Assembly (NCBI RefSeq): GCF_000090795.2 | Contig: NW_003546484.1 | Span: forward strand, 91,998 to 112,357 | Source: Amphimedon queenslandica | Lineage: Eukaryota; Porifera; Demospongiae; Haplosclerida; Niphatidae | Direction of reading: 5' to 3' | Length of the DNA stretch: 20,360 bases | Notes under the pieces: generated by a model | What the model saw: only the letters and a program-made list of their open reading frames with translations | Told to the model about the DNA's origin: nothing | Database searches by the model: none | Made by a program: the position numbers and the translations under genes | Shown: positions 1 through 9,820 of the stretch, piece by piece | Layout: every line of letters begins with the position of its first letter | Numbering within the stretch: position 1 is the stretch's first letter

Positions 1-460
1 GACAACAGAGCAACAGACTGTCATTCTTAATTCTGGTATTTTTGCAGAGCAGCAGGCCAAGTGCAAAAATTTAAAAATGCATGGCAGAATATTTCACAGC
101 CTACTGCCAAATGCTAAATTCTCTCGAGATAGTCTAACACTATGAAATAAATAGAGAAATAGGATATGGACAAATTGAGCTAATCATACAGGAAGCAGTC
201 TCATTCTGTCTTATATGCCAATTAAAAGAAGAAAATAAAGTATCACCACTTAAAAATTTAGCATTTCAGACATAAATAACCTCAACTATACTGGCATAAA
301 CTAGAGGAACAGATTGTCTGCATTCAAAAGGATACTCTTGTTACCATTTCTGTAAATGTTATTTCAAAATGCATGAACATTCCAATTAGAGGACAGCATG
401 CAAACTACATCATTCACCTCCCAAATGCATATGAAGTTCACTAACTTATTTCTGACACAA
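1..460. other. AT-rich intergenic DNA, no gene seen
   Basis: I see no open frame, repeat or RNA gene that I can support here. On the minus strand there are two acceptor-like pyrimidine tracts ending in AG (near 135-160 and near 320). They could serve the weak candidate exon at 752-853, but neither opens a long frame in phase with it. Confidence 0.5.
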
Positions 461-751
461 TCATGCTATTCCAATTATACAGTTCACATATTCCACAATA
501 ATTGTAATAAAATTATAAATAATTAATAATGATAAATAATAATCATGATGATAACAAACATGTAGGTGCCACAAAAAAGCACATTCTATTTGATCTGTAG
601 TCCGTATATCAAAAATATAATCTATGGTATTATTATGCAATTTGTAGTCTGGCTCATTCACTTCCTTCAGTTTTAGGAAACTGTTTTCTTTCCCTCCTTG
701 TTTAATATATAACATCAGCATAGTTAACTGCACATGATTCAATGGACATAC

Positions 752-853
752 CTTCCAAACCACCTGAAGATGATGAGGTTTGAGACTGAACTGCATGTTT
801 TTGTAGTTGTGGATATTGCTAGCATTAGGGAGACCACCAAAATCTAGAAGCAT
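752..853 (-). CDS. possible protein-coding exon, product unknown
   Basis: On the minus strand an open stretch of 34 codons starts at an ATG at 853 and ends with ...HHLQVVWK directly before a consensus 5' splice site, AAG|GTATGT (intron side 751-746). The frame stays open to 461 if unspliced (130 codons), but that extension becomes AT-rich and loses any coding look. An acceptor-like TTCTAG lies just inside the ATG, so this may be an internal exon instead of a first one. I recognise no domain. Downstream acceptors near 320 would give only a short tail. This is a weak, splice-signal-based call, and chance occurrence is possible. Confidence 0.18.
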
Positions 854-968
854 GATTTATTTAAGTAAGACAATGACTAGATCTTATATCCTCATGTGCA
901 TGGTTGCATGATGAGGATATGAGATCATATAAGATCTTGTCATGATGTTACTTGAATTAATTATGTAC
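851..968. repeat. foldback (long imperfect inverted repeat)
   Basis: Left arm from about 851 (ATTTATTTAAGTAAG, then AGATCTTATATCCTCAT) is matched in reverse complement by the right arm ending about 968 (AGGATAT..., AAGATCT, ...GTTACTTGAATTAAT). The arms meet at about 900-906 with a loop of only a few bases. The right arm carries about 9 extra bases (GAGATCATA region). The form is that of a small foldback MITE. I see no clear target-site duplication, so the outer limits are approximate. Confidence 0.55.
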
Positions 969-994
969 ATATAACCTTATCTTACTTCGGCTTA

Positions 995-1010
995 TGATCT
1001 TGTAAGATCA
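995..1010. repeat. 16-base palindrome
   Basis: TGATCTTGTAAGATCA is a 7-bp inverted repeat with a 2-base centre. It repeats the AAGATC word of the neighbouring foldback (851-968), so it may be a stray end of the same element. Confidence 0.4.
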
Positions 1011-1020
1011 GGTATGTTCT

Positions 1021-1476
1021 TAGTAAGATTTATTTGCTGGGCAGAGACTCATGGCAGGTAATGTTGATATTTATCATTAATTTATGTAGCTATTTGTACA
1101 TGTATGTTGATAGTTTGGAGTGGTTCATTTGGGCGAATTGCTTTTTATGAATTAAGGTTTTGGAATTAAAAATTTTTTATGAAGGCTGTTTGATGTGTTA
1201 CCATGCCCACATCTCAAGTAAAAATTTTGGCTTCTAGAGTAGTTAGATAAAATTTTACTTGCCTAAATTATCTACTTGGTGGTATCTATGTACACGTACA
1301 TGCAGGATGTGTAATTCTTCATTGTTATGTATGTAATTTTACTACATGTACTTTGCATGTACATTGATGTGCACATGTATGTACATAGGTGCACGTACAT
1401 ATACACAGTTTTTTATTTTCTGTTTTTAAATGCATATTAGTTGTAATGTAATTATTAATTAATTTTCATTTTGAAT
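1021..1476. other. intergenic, TACATGTA-rich low-complexity DNA
   Basis: There is no gene. From about 1270 to 1400 the words ACATGTA, GTACAT and TGCACAT recur many times with no fixed period, giving a purine/pyrimidine-alternating, self-complementary stretch. This looks like simple-sequence drift and not a regulatory array. Confidence 0.5.
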
Positions 1477-1698
1477 TGTGACCATAATTGACATAAGGCA
1501 CCTCATGGTGAATTTTAAATTTCATCATTATAATGAAAAATATCAACCTCTGAGTGCTCTGATAGACAAGCATTGTTTGTAAAAGTTTTAGAGTAACTTT
1601 TTCCATCTTGTGGAGTAATTTTATGATAATTAGAGCTTAGAAAGTTAAATTATTGTGGCTACAAAGACATAATGTACCTATTGTCGATTGTGGTCACA
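1477..1698 (+). mobile_element. MITE copy 1, TGTGACC family (222 bp)
   Basis: The ends are TGTGACCATAATTGACA and the complement-matching TGTCGATTGTGGTCACA. The inside matches the copy at 16950-17186 in the same orientation (AATTTCATCATTATAATGAA, then TGGAGTAATTTTATGATAA). It is the most diverged of the four copies in the window. Flanks read GAAT before and ATTC after, compatible with a 2-bp AT duplication or with terminal repeats extended by 4 bp. It has no coding capacity and would have been mobilised by a transposase elsewhere. Confidence 0.85.
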
Positions 1699-2224
1699 AT
1701 TCATACAACTGTATGTGTGTACATGTACATGTAGATATATGATATGAAGCAGTTGCTAAATTGATAAATTCATCCTTGTGAGCTGGGAGTAACTCAATGG
1801 AATAATCATTCCTGTCATTAAAAATGGTGTTACTATGGGCATTTAATGGAATGGGTTATTAAATTATCACTCAGTAAGCTAATAATAATAATAATAATTG
1901 TTTCTTTCCTTTTTCTGTAATTCTCTAAGGGCTGCTCCCTCTACATTTACCTTTAAGTACTTCCATTTTTAATATAATTTTAAAAGTGCTTTTAAGCACA
2001 GCAAAAAATGCCTGTAAATAGTGTACTTGTACATATAGTGGTTACATAGTCCAGTAAAATTGAAGTAACAGTTGTACACCAGTTCAGTAGCACATTGCAT
2101 GACAGTGTGAGTGTGTGTTTGAGGTAATAGCATCACATGTACAATGTACAGTGAACAACTGTAATTGTAATTTTACTTTATTGTTACATTTCGTGAATAT
2201 CTAGTACTTATTAATGTCATTTAT
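1699..2224. other. intergenic; short AAT microsatellite
   Basis: No gene is seen. A TAA/AAT trinucleotide run of about six units sits at 1881-1898. The rest is unique-looking AT-rich sequence leading into the triplicated region. Confidence 0.5.
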
Positions 2225-4176
2225 TAAATAGTACATGTAGCTATTGCAATCATACATATGTAGTAGAGTCATGCATTAAATTTGTCCTCACACATGTGAA
2301 GCACAAGAAATTGTTTAAGAATAAATCATTTATACTTGTGATTTTAAAGAATTACAACCACTTCATTTCCTTGACTGATGTCATTTAATTATTTATAATA
2401 TTGTTAAATTAACTAACTTTGAAAAGTGGAAAGCAAATAACTGTCAACTAGTGTTAACTTGATTTCCTGATATTTTAATAAAACTAAAATCATAAAATTG
2501 TGCTATTATCCACGTTCATTTTCTTGCTAAATCAACAAGTTCTGCACAATAGCTGCAACTTTCAAATTTTCAGTTGCTAAATTGTTGAATTTCAACTTTC
2601 AAGAATGAAAAGTTTAGGTTGCAGTGCACAGTATGCCATATCCAGAATTATAAGTTTTTAAGCTAGAGTTCATCCAAGTTCTTGTGAAATTCTTTTTAAA
2701 AAAAATTAATGTACAGATTGGCTTCACAATGCCTCAATAATAGAGTGGCAGAGTATTGGAACCACTGCTATAGTTAGAGGCGACTATCCACCATTTCTAC
2801 TTTATTGAGAGCAAAATTTAGCTGCCCTGTTCTAACAACTGTTGAGCACACACTCCACCTGAATTACTACCCATCCTTTTCTTAGGACATCTCAATCTAC
2901 ATGTATTCCATTAATTTGCTGTTGCACGTCAATAGATCGCGAATAAATAGGTAACGTATCAGACAATTAATAATTTTAATCAGATTAAAGAGCCTTGTCA
3001 TTTATTATATAAAATTAATGATTAGATTACATATTTATAAAATACAAAACAACTATGTAAAAAATTAATGTATGCAGCTCACTTTGCATGTCATGATCAT
3101 TCATCAACGTTTATGGTTTATATAAGGTTTATCTAATTTTGTCAAGGTCTGCTGCCAGTTGCCACCTTCAGTTAAATATGACTCCACTGAATACTGAATC
3201 AGTTCAGGCTCAGTCACGTGTCACAGCATGGGAAAGGACAGTGTACTCTTACCTTGAAAACTAATTATTAAATAAATGATTTCTTTTTGTTTTAAAAATA
3301 CTGCTTGTTGCTGGTATATCAATAGTAACATTCTTGATTTATTACTATGCGAAGCAGGAATATCCTTGACCTTTCCCAGTATTTTGCTGATACTGGTACA
3401 AATAACATTAATTTTGTATTGCCAAGAAAGCATCTTTATTTGCTCTCCTTCTGTAGCACTCCATTGTCTCCTTCATGTTAATCATGATTAAAGGTTCCTT
3501 GGAAATAAAAGATAAATTATCAGGGTAGATACCTAAGTACAGCCAGACTACTTGGGGAAGATATTTTAGACGGGAATGAAGCATTACTGTTTCATGGGAA
3601 GCAAGTAGAGGAGAGTGAAGGGGCCATATGCAGCATTCATTGTTGAGAATGAAGTCGCACAATCAAATCATGTCTTACTACAACTTCAGTGTTGGCCTCT
3701 ATACCCGTCTTTGTACAATAGAATAGAGAATTTGTAACAATTGTCACATTCAACCACTCGATGTCTTTAAGGCAATGTTTTCATCTGTCATATCCTTTAA
3801 GTGAGATGTTGAATTTCTAATTTTAAAATTTTGATCGTCAAAGCATTTCTTTCCAATTTTTGTTACATTTGTGATGTCGATGCAGCTATACAGTTCTGAT
3901 GGAAGTACAACACTTGTGGACTAGCTTCTTTTCCTGTACAAGTTCCTTTAAAATTGTATTTGCCTTCTAAAATCTTGCTTCCTGTCTTCTCATTAAGCTG
4001 CTTCAACAGCTGATGTTAGCCCCATCTCTTTTTTGTCTAGAATTTAACTGCCTATTTGTGCCACTCCTAACTTCAAAGTTTACACTAATGATGAAGGATT
4101 GAGTGCTACTCTTGAGAAGGAGTTCCACTGCAATTATGGTATACTACATCTGCCTTTGATTCGCAACTGTTTTAAC

Positions 4177-4200
4177 GACCTGGGGGCAAACCCCCAGGTC
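4177..4200. repeat. perfect GC-rich hairpin, 10-bp stem, 4-base loop
   Basis: GACCTGGGGG, loop CAAA, CCCCCAGGTC. It stands out in a region of about one-third GC. It abuts the left inverted repeat of the element at 4201-4535 and is absent from the equivalent positions of the two other copies of the triplicated unit, so it probably arrived with that insertion. Confidence 0.85.
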
Positions 4201-4535
4201 ATTCCTATAATTGAATTCACCGTCGCGCTATGTATACATATATATATTTATTTATTTGTATGTCCACACTTACATTTCTTTTATACACGTTGTATTGGAG
4301 AAATAACAAGCCTTAGCAACCACCCGCCCACGCTCCTTTACGTGAGTGGGTGTGGTCACGGCAAACAAAATGGCAGCTTACACATGGGACAAAGTTAAGA
4401 GCTTTCTAACAGCAAGAGAGCATAGAGATACTGTCTAAAGGCTTCTCTAGAAGCATTAGAAGGTACAGAGAACCTTCATAAGTCTTAATAAGAACCCAGC
4501 TGTACTTGCAAGGTGGTGAAATCAATTATAGGAAT
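4201..4535. mobile_element. probable non-autonomous element with 21-bp inverted repeats
   Basis: Left end ATTCCTATAATTGAATTCAC (4201 on) is matched in reverse complement by GGTGAAATCAATTATAGGAA (4515 on), with one mismatch in 21 bp. The segment is missing from the other two copies of the surrounding unit, which supports insertion. Inside are an AT run, a CACCCGCCCACG / GTGAGTGGGTGTGG stretch able to fold, and a short frame starting ATG at 4370 (MAAYTWDKVKSF..., then a stop). No target duplication is clear: the left flank is the GC hairpin and the right flank is an AT-rich run. The true ends may therefore lie slightly outside. Confidence 0.55.
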
Positions 4536-4761
4536 ATTTTTTACCCTGTTACGCTTATTTGGGTATTTTTTTTTCCATAAAGCTTTACATCTTGTTTGGC
4601 ATTGCTAACAGTTTCATAATTATTTACTAACATGAATTACTTTTTTGTAAGGATTTCAGTAATGTAGGAGCTATTTCATCTGGTATTGATTTGGCTTGAG
4701 ATTGGAGTTCAACTTTTGCTTTTGATTTTTGTGATATTGTTACTTGTACTTCCTTTTCAAG

Positions 4762-6967
4762 CTAGAACATGATGCCGCCACTGTTATGGCTGATGAGTGA
4801 TTCAGTCAGATTTGCATGATTAATTTGTTATTAGTACAGGCAGCATTTGCTACTTGCAATCATATTAGAAGAGTAAAGTCATGCTGTGAATTTGTACTCA
4901 CACATGTGAAGCATAAAGAATAAATCATTAGTACTTTTTGAAATATCTGTTATGGGTGATTCAGTGATAATTGCATGTAGTTATCATTGTGTTAATAGGA
5001 CGGGTAGCTTTTGCTACTTGCAATCATATTAGAGACTAAAGTCATGCATTGAATTTGTCCTCACACATGTGAATCACATGAGAATAATTCATTTATTTAC
5101 AAAATGATAAGCCCTCTTTATTCCTCGACAAATATCATTGAATTATTTATTAAAAGGTAGACATTATCAAATTAGCTTTTAGCTTTGCAAATTAGCAAAT
5201 TTTAATTGTCAACATTTTTTAAAAACACGAAGCAACTATGAAAATAAAAAAATTGAAATTCAATGCAACTAACATGTCATGATTACAGAATCATACTCTA
5301 ATCCAGAATGTGATATAATGTCATGTCTGCCCAATCAAGCTTTACTATTCATCATATACTTCTTATGATTCTCATCCCCTAATTGTTCTATATGAATGTT
5401 TATGTTTATCTGGTTTTGTCAAGCTCTGCTGCCAGCTGCCACCTTCTATTATTATATGACTACTGAATCAGTTCAGGCCTAGTCACGTGTCACAGCATTG
5501 TCAAATTACGAACGTCAGATGCATTCAAAAACTAATTCTCAAATGAATGACTACACTATTCCTTGTTATTACCTTGTTCCTGCTTTGTTAAATCGGAATG
5601 AATGACTCAATTGTCACCACAACATGAACAATTGAGGTTCCAAAAGGAGGTGGTTTGTAATTGCCTATGGAGTAGTAGCTACTTAATTTGCATACTGTTT
5701 CTTGGGATTTTAAAGTCACTACTTTCATGATACATAGGATGGATTGAGTTTTTTACGCAATACAACAAAGTACAGAATGGCTAAACTTTGTGATGAACAA
5801 CATGGTATGTACTACTGTCACATCGGATTCCAATTTTTTTTGTTGAAAATACTGGTTTATCAATTATTGCCATGCCTAAGCAGGAATACGCTTGGTCTTT
5901 TCTTGGTTTTGGTTTCTTTTTATTTTCAAGGAAAAGTGTCATAGTATAGAATGCATAAGTTTCCAATTAATTATTCTCCTCGCTTGTCCTGTGACACTTA
6001 AAGATTAGCAAATATAGATTTGATTCCTCGATGAGACCTATGTACATTAAAAATGATAGACCGGGAGCAATGATGAGCTCCATTATGTCGTGAGAAAAAT
6101 TGCTACAGTACAGTCATATGTGACCATAATTGACAAAAGGTACCTAATGGCGGATAGGAAAATGTTCTTCATAGCCTTAAAAATCCAACTTCCTGAGCTC
6201 CATTTATCATAGATTACTCCAGAGGATTTAAAAAGTTACCGTGTAGCTTATGGAAACAATTGTTGACTAATAAAACACTGACAGGTTGATATTTTTCATT
6301 ATAAAGATGAATTTTAAAATCCGCCTTGAGGTACCTTTTGTCAATTATGGTCACATATGTTGAGATTATTAAAAAAGCACAGGACTTAAATTAGTGCAAT
6401 AACATCATTTCAATGTGATAACGGTAAGCCATGGTTTTTCTTGCTAGGATCGGTTGCTGGGTTAATACTGTTGTCATTAGGGGATTAGGTCTGTTTGATT
6501 AATTCCTTGAATCTCAGCAAGAATCTTTCCTTTACAGTATCCACAAGTTTTTTTGAAGCTGTGTCTAAAATCTTCCCTCCTGTCTTCTCATTATGCTTCC
6601 TCAACTGCTAATTTTACCCAATCCCTTTTTCTACTGAAAGATGCCCATTAACTGCATATTTGTGCCCTTCCTCTTGAAAGTTTACACTAATGAAATTTTT
6701 AGATGAAGGATTGAGGGTTACTCTTGAGATAGAGTTCCACTGCAATTTTGGTGTTACTACAACTGCTTTTGATTCTCAACTATCCCCTCCTACTTTTTAG
6801 CTATTGTTTGTCTGTAAAGTTTTATGGCATTGGCAACAGTTTCATAGTTATTGTGTAATTCACTGAAAAGCTGTTTCGACTGCCGTGGAATTGGTGAGCT
6901 GTGAATACATTTTTATTACTTCGCTTCTGACTGTGTGATATTGGTGCTTTTACTTCCTTTGTAGTGG
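4762..6967 (+). repeat. triplicated unit, copy B (about 2.2 kb)
   Basis: Runs from block zeta at 4762 to the next block zeta at 6968, a period of 2206 bases. Block alpha occurs twice inside (about 4790-4935 and 4950-5105), a second local duplication of about 160 bp. A MITE is inserted at 6119-6355. No coding frame is shared with copies A or C. Confidence 0.6.
6119..6355 (-). mobile_element. MITE copy 2, TGTGACC family (237 bp)
   Basis: The ends are TGTGACCATAATTGACAAAA and TTTTGTCAATTATGGTCACA, with subterminal GGTACC and TGGCGGAT / ATCCGCC. The inside runs in the opposite direction to copies 1 and 4. It is flanked by TA on both sides (CATA before, TATG after), as for a 2-bp duplication. It is inserted in copy B of the triplicated unit and has no counterpart at that point in copies A and C. 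Confidence 0.9.
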
Positions 6968-7960
6968 CTGGAACATGATACTACCACTGTTATGGCTGAT
7001 GAGTGGTTCAGTGATAATTGCATTTAGTTCATTATCATTGTGTTAATAGTACAGGTAGCTTTTCTACTTGCAATCATACAAAAGACTATAGAGATGCAGT
7101 GAATTTTTCCTCACACATGTCAAGCATAAGAACTTCTATTTATAATGATTTCCAAAATGATAAGCCGTTTTTTTGACAAATATTATTTAAATTAGAAATT
7201 AGCCTTGAGCTGTGCAAATTAGAAGGTAAATTGTTATCATCATATTTATAGAACACAAGACAAATATGACAATGGAAAAATCTATATTTGATACAACTTT
7301 GTAGATATCGTGATTATTTATGAATGTTTATGCAAGTTTTATCTGGTTTTATCAAGCTCTGTTGCCACATTCAATTAAATGTGACTCCACTGAATTAGTT
7401 CAGGCCCAATCACCTGTCACTGCATGGTCAAGGTACTCTGTAATCTCACCTTGAATGTATTTAAATACATAATTATTAAAATAATGACTTCTTGTTTTAA
7501 AATACTGCTATACCATTAGTGAGATTGATAAATTTAAGTACCTTTAAAGTTGTATCTAAATTTTGCCCCGCTCATTATGCTGCCGTAAGTACTTCTAATC
7601 CCTTTTTCTACTTGAAGATGCCCAATAACAGCCTATTTTTCAGCCTTCAAAGTTTACACTTATGATAAAAGATTGAGGGCTACTCTTGAGATGGAGTTCT
7701 ACTGCAATTTTGGTGATACTAACTTTTATCTCCTCCTATTTTGTGTTTGTCTATAAAGTTTTATAGCATTGGCAATAGTTTCATAGTAATGTTTACCAAG
7801 GATACTTCTGTTTATAAGAATTTAATTTGCAAAGTTGATCTTCAGCTTCTTTACAAGCAACATCTGCAAAGGCACATTGACATCATACACATCAATTCAC
7901 GTATAGCAGTTCCTTCATGTATGTTTCTAGCATGTCCCGACGGATTTGGTTAGAGAAGAG
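6968..7960 (+). repeat. triplicated unit, copy C (shortened)
   Basis: Contains blocks zeta, alpha, beta, gamma, delta and epsilon, but the spacing between beta (about 7345) and delta (about 7645) is about 0.3 kb against about 1 kb in A and 1.25 kb in B. Roughly 0.7-1 kb is therefore missing. The 70-codon frame at 7741-7953 is not conserved in the other copies and is not called as a gene. Confidence 0.6.
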
Positions 7961-8512
7961 TAGCTTGACGTTCACTTACATAGGAGTCATAAAGTCTTTG
8001 GAGTAATTTGTATTGAACGCAATGCATTATATTACACTGTAAAAAAATTAATGCTCTGTGTTGTCTTTCTCCTAGTTTTGATCTTGAAATAAATTATGAG
8101 TTGGGCACAATACTTTTACATTATTAATGATGAAAGCATTTCTAGTTTGCCACTGCATTGAATATAATTAGAGTTTCAAGTTTGCACATGTGTGATTGTA
8201 TTGTCTGTTACATTATATTGTGGAAAATTATTTGATGAAGAAACAGGAGGAACTTAAAAGATTAACTTACCAACTCAAGTGCTAGGCTTTTATAATTAAA
8301 AAATATGCTAGCAAAATGATTTATATTACCCATGATTTGTTGGCATCTTAATGCTTGATAAATCTGTTGTTGCAGCTACACGTTTGTGTCAGTTAACTTT
8401 TTGTTCTTCTGGTAATCATTTTTACCAACTGTTCTTGAAAGAAACTTTTATTTCATCTCTTGCATCCAGCAGTAATATGTGCTTGAAATGCTTTTACATA
8501 CTTTCCCAACTG
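7961..8512. other. intergenic, nothing recognised
   Basis: AT-rich, no sustained frame, no repeat that I can match elsewhere in the window. Confidence 0.5.
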
Positions 8513-8784
8513 GAGGGTACCAAGGGCGGATCTAGGGGTGGGCCACGCCCACCCAAAAATTGTGTGCAGTAATTCACAATCAACTTTTTCATGTGGATGA
8601 CTATGTAAACTGTGAGGTATGACTATGCAAACACTGTAAACCGCAAAGGAGCTCATTTTAACAATTTTAATCTTCAAAATTTTGACTTTGAATGCAGGCC
8701 TTGTTGACCACACCCACAAATTACCACACCCAAATCATCGAGGCCCACCCAAAATCCAATCCTAGATCTGCCCCTCGAGGGTAC
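8513..8784. mobile_element. hAT-type MITE with 8-bp target duplication
   Basis: An exact duplication GAGGGTAC lies at 8513-8520 and 8777-8784. The 256-bp element between them starts CAAGGGCGGATCTAGG and ends CCTAGATCTGCCCCTC, an imperfect inverted repeat of about 16 bp. The AGGGGCGGATCTAGG-like end and the 8-bp duplication are typical of hAT superfamily elements in animals. Second, shorter GTGGGCC / GGCCCAC words lie just inside both ends. There is no transposase, so it is non-autonomous. The intact duplication points to insertion more recent than the other repeats here. Confidence 0.9.
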
Positions 8785-9372
8785 TAGAATTCTCTTTCAA
8801 GCAAGAATTTAAAAAATTAATACTTTGGTTTAATATTTGCTATGCTGGCACTTAATGACATTTTACAAATTAAGACAAATCTCTTTTATTAAGCAATTCA
8901 TGCTCTATACAAAATTAAGAAAGGCATTCATAAATATGAAGCAAAGTAGCCACGTAGCAACATGTTGCCTAGTGTATGGAGGCCTTAAAGTTTGCAATTT
9001 TGCTGGGCACGCCTCCGATTGGTATGGATGGTTTGACAAAATGCTGATTGATGTTAATCATATTATGCCAAAAAACCTAGAAAAAACATCTCGGCACTCA
9101 TAGAAAATTAGCCTCACTTCTGCTAGCAAGGAAGACTACAGGAAATATGAAGTCTCATTAGTCTCACTAATAGCCTAGCTGCAATACATAATTATGATAA
9201 TACATAAAGAGTAAACTTTCATTTCATAAGCATACAGATGATCAATAAGCTTTGGAATAATGTCACTGCAAGTATCGTTGAAGAATGCCAATTCCTCCAT
9301 TAAAATTCAAGTTTTTGTAATGAAATTCATATTTACTACATCAGTTTTATTTTACTGCAAGTCACAAATGGT
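8785..9372. other. intergenic, nothing recognised
   Basis: Several 60-90 codon frames occur by chance, including an 88-codon frame at 8837-9103, without domain or splice context that I can support. Confidence 0.45.
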
Positions 9373-9438
9373 ATATACCACACCTGCCCAGCATTCACTT
9401 GGAATCCTATTCTTGACCTCAGGGAAGGTGTGGTATAT
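9373..9438. repeat. 13-bp inverted repeat at the 5' edge of the Penelope remnant
   Basis: ATATACCACACCT (9373-9385) and AGGTGTGGTATAT (9426-9438) are perfect reverse complements about 40 bases apart. The right arm encodes the GVVYE start of the endonuclease remnant. Read on the minus strand, the left arm encodes a similar AGVVYTICD, so part of the element may have been copied in inverted orientation at its 5' edge. Confidence 0.45.
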
Positions 9439-9691
9439 GAAGTACAGCGCTGTGATTGTGACAAAGTTTATGCAGGAGAGACAGGCAGGACAATGAAGAA
9501 AAGGGTTTTGGAGCATTAGCAAGCAGTAGAGGTTTGATGACATGAATGGCATTGCTGTATATGTACACACTGAAGACCATACCATTGACTGGAATGAGGC
9601 TATGGTATTGGATCATGATAATTTTTACAAGAGGAGAAGAGTTATGGAGGCTGTGAGAATCCAAACCAGAAACACCATAAATCTGGACTGA
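9427..9691 (+). pseudogene. Penelope-like element, GIY-YIG-type endonuclease remnant
   Basis: Frame one (9427-9519) reads GVVYEVQRCDCDKVYAGETG then RTMKKRVLEH and a stop. It continues as QAVE and shifts frame to RFDDMNGIAVYVHTEDHTID..., ending at a TGA at 9689-9691. The order VYEV-x-C-x-C-x(2)-VYAGETGR...R..EH, followed by H-x-(I)-DW and a basic tail, is that of the C-terminal endonuclease of Penelope-like retroelements (family knowledge). The cysteine pair and the GETGR motif are intact. One stop and one frameshift make it a dead copy, and no reverse transcriptase is seen upstream, so it is 5' truncated. A related GIY-YIG domain in another retroelement class is the alternative. Confidence 0.8.
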
Positions 9692-9820
9692 GGTCTCCAG
9701 TTAAGTGACCTATGGCTACCCTGCCTTTCCAAACCAGACTAATTAATAAATTTTATTATCAATTATTATTACAGTTAGTGACATGTGTGTCAATGTGTTT
9801 CTGGTACCTCTCTGTGTAGA

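Larger units (their letters stand above)
2225..4761 (+). repeat. triplicated unit, copy A
   Basis: Contains blocks alpha, beta, delta and epsilon and runs into block zeta at the border with copy B. It is longer than copy B because it includes the private insertion at 4177-4535, absent from the matching place in B and C. About 3408-3662 has an 84-codon minus-strand frame without counterpart in the other copies; I do not regard it as a gene. Confidence 0.6.
2225..7960. repeat. three diverged tandem copies of a non-coding unit
   Basis: The same ordered blocks recur three times. Block alpha (TCCTCACACATGTGAAGCA) is near 2285, 4900, 5060 and 7110. Block beta (GTCAAGCTCTGCTGCC... TCAGTTCAGG... CACGTGTCACAGCAT) is near 3140-3230, 5415-5500 and 7345-7425. 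Block delta (TTTACACTAATG... GATTGAG... GAGTTCCACTGCAATT) is near 4080-4140, 6670-6755 and 7645-7715. Block epsilon (GGCATTGGCAACAGTTTCATA) is near 4600, 6825 and 7765. Block zeta (GAACATGATRCYRCCACTGTTATGGCTGATGAGTG) is near 4766 and 6972. The blocks keep their order. No frame is conserved between copies, so this looks like old segmental or tandem duplication of non-coding DNA or of an unidentified repeat. Confidence 0.75.

Noticed and set aside
461-751. Remainder of the 130-codon minus-strand frame
   Set aside because: Beyond the donor at 751-746 the translation is dominated by I, Y, N and L from AT-rich DNA; it is better read as intron or intergenic sequence.
1881-1898. AAT run as a possible CRISPR or satellite seed
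   Set aside because: Plain microsatellite of about six trinucleotides; no spacers or longer unit.
3221-3662. Three overlapping frames of 70-84 codons on both strands
   Set aside because: They lie in copy A of the triplicated unit and are not conserved in copies B and C; no domain or convincing splice sites.
3756-3915. Minus-strand 53-codon stretch (SVVLPSELYSCIDITNV...) after a TAG that could be an acceptor
   Set aside because: Looks mildly protein-like, but there is no donor in phase, no counterpart in the other copies and no recognised domain.
4099-4398. 99-codon plus-strand frame
   Set aside because: It runs across the GC hairpin and into the private insertion, so it is a chance fusion of unrelated DNA.
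5744-5966. Overlapping frames of 61-66 codons on both strands
   Set aside because: Part of copy B of the repeated unit; the frame is broken in copy A.
8351-8719. Frames of 73 and 88 codons overlapping the hAT MITE
   Set aside because: Both include MITE terminal repeat sequence; they are by-products of the insertion.
9260-9664. Three frames overlapping the Penelope remnant
   Set aside because: They are other-frame readings; the true homologous frames are the two given for 9427-9691.
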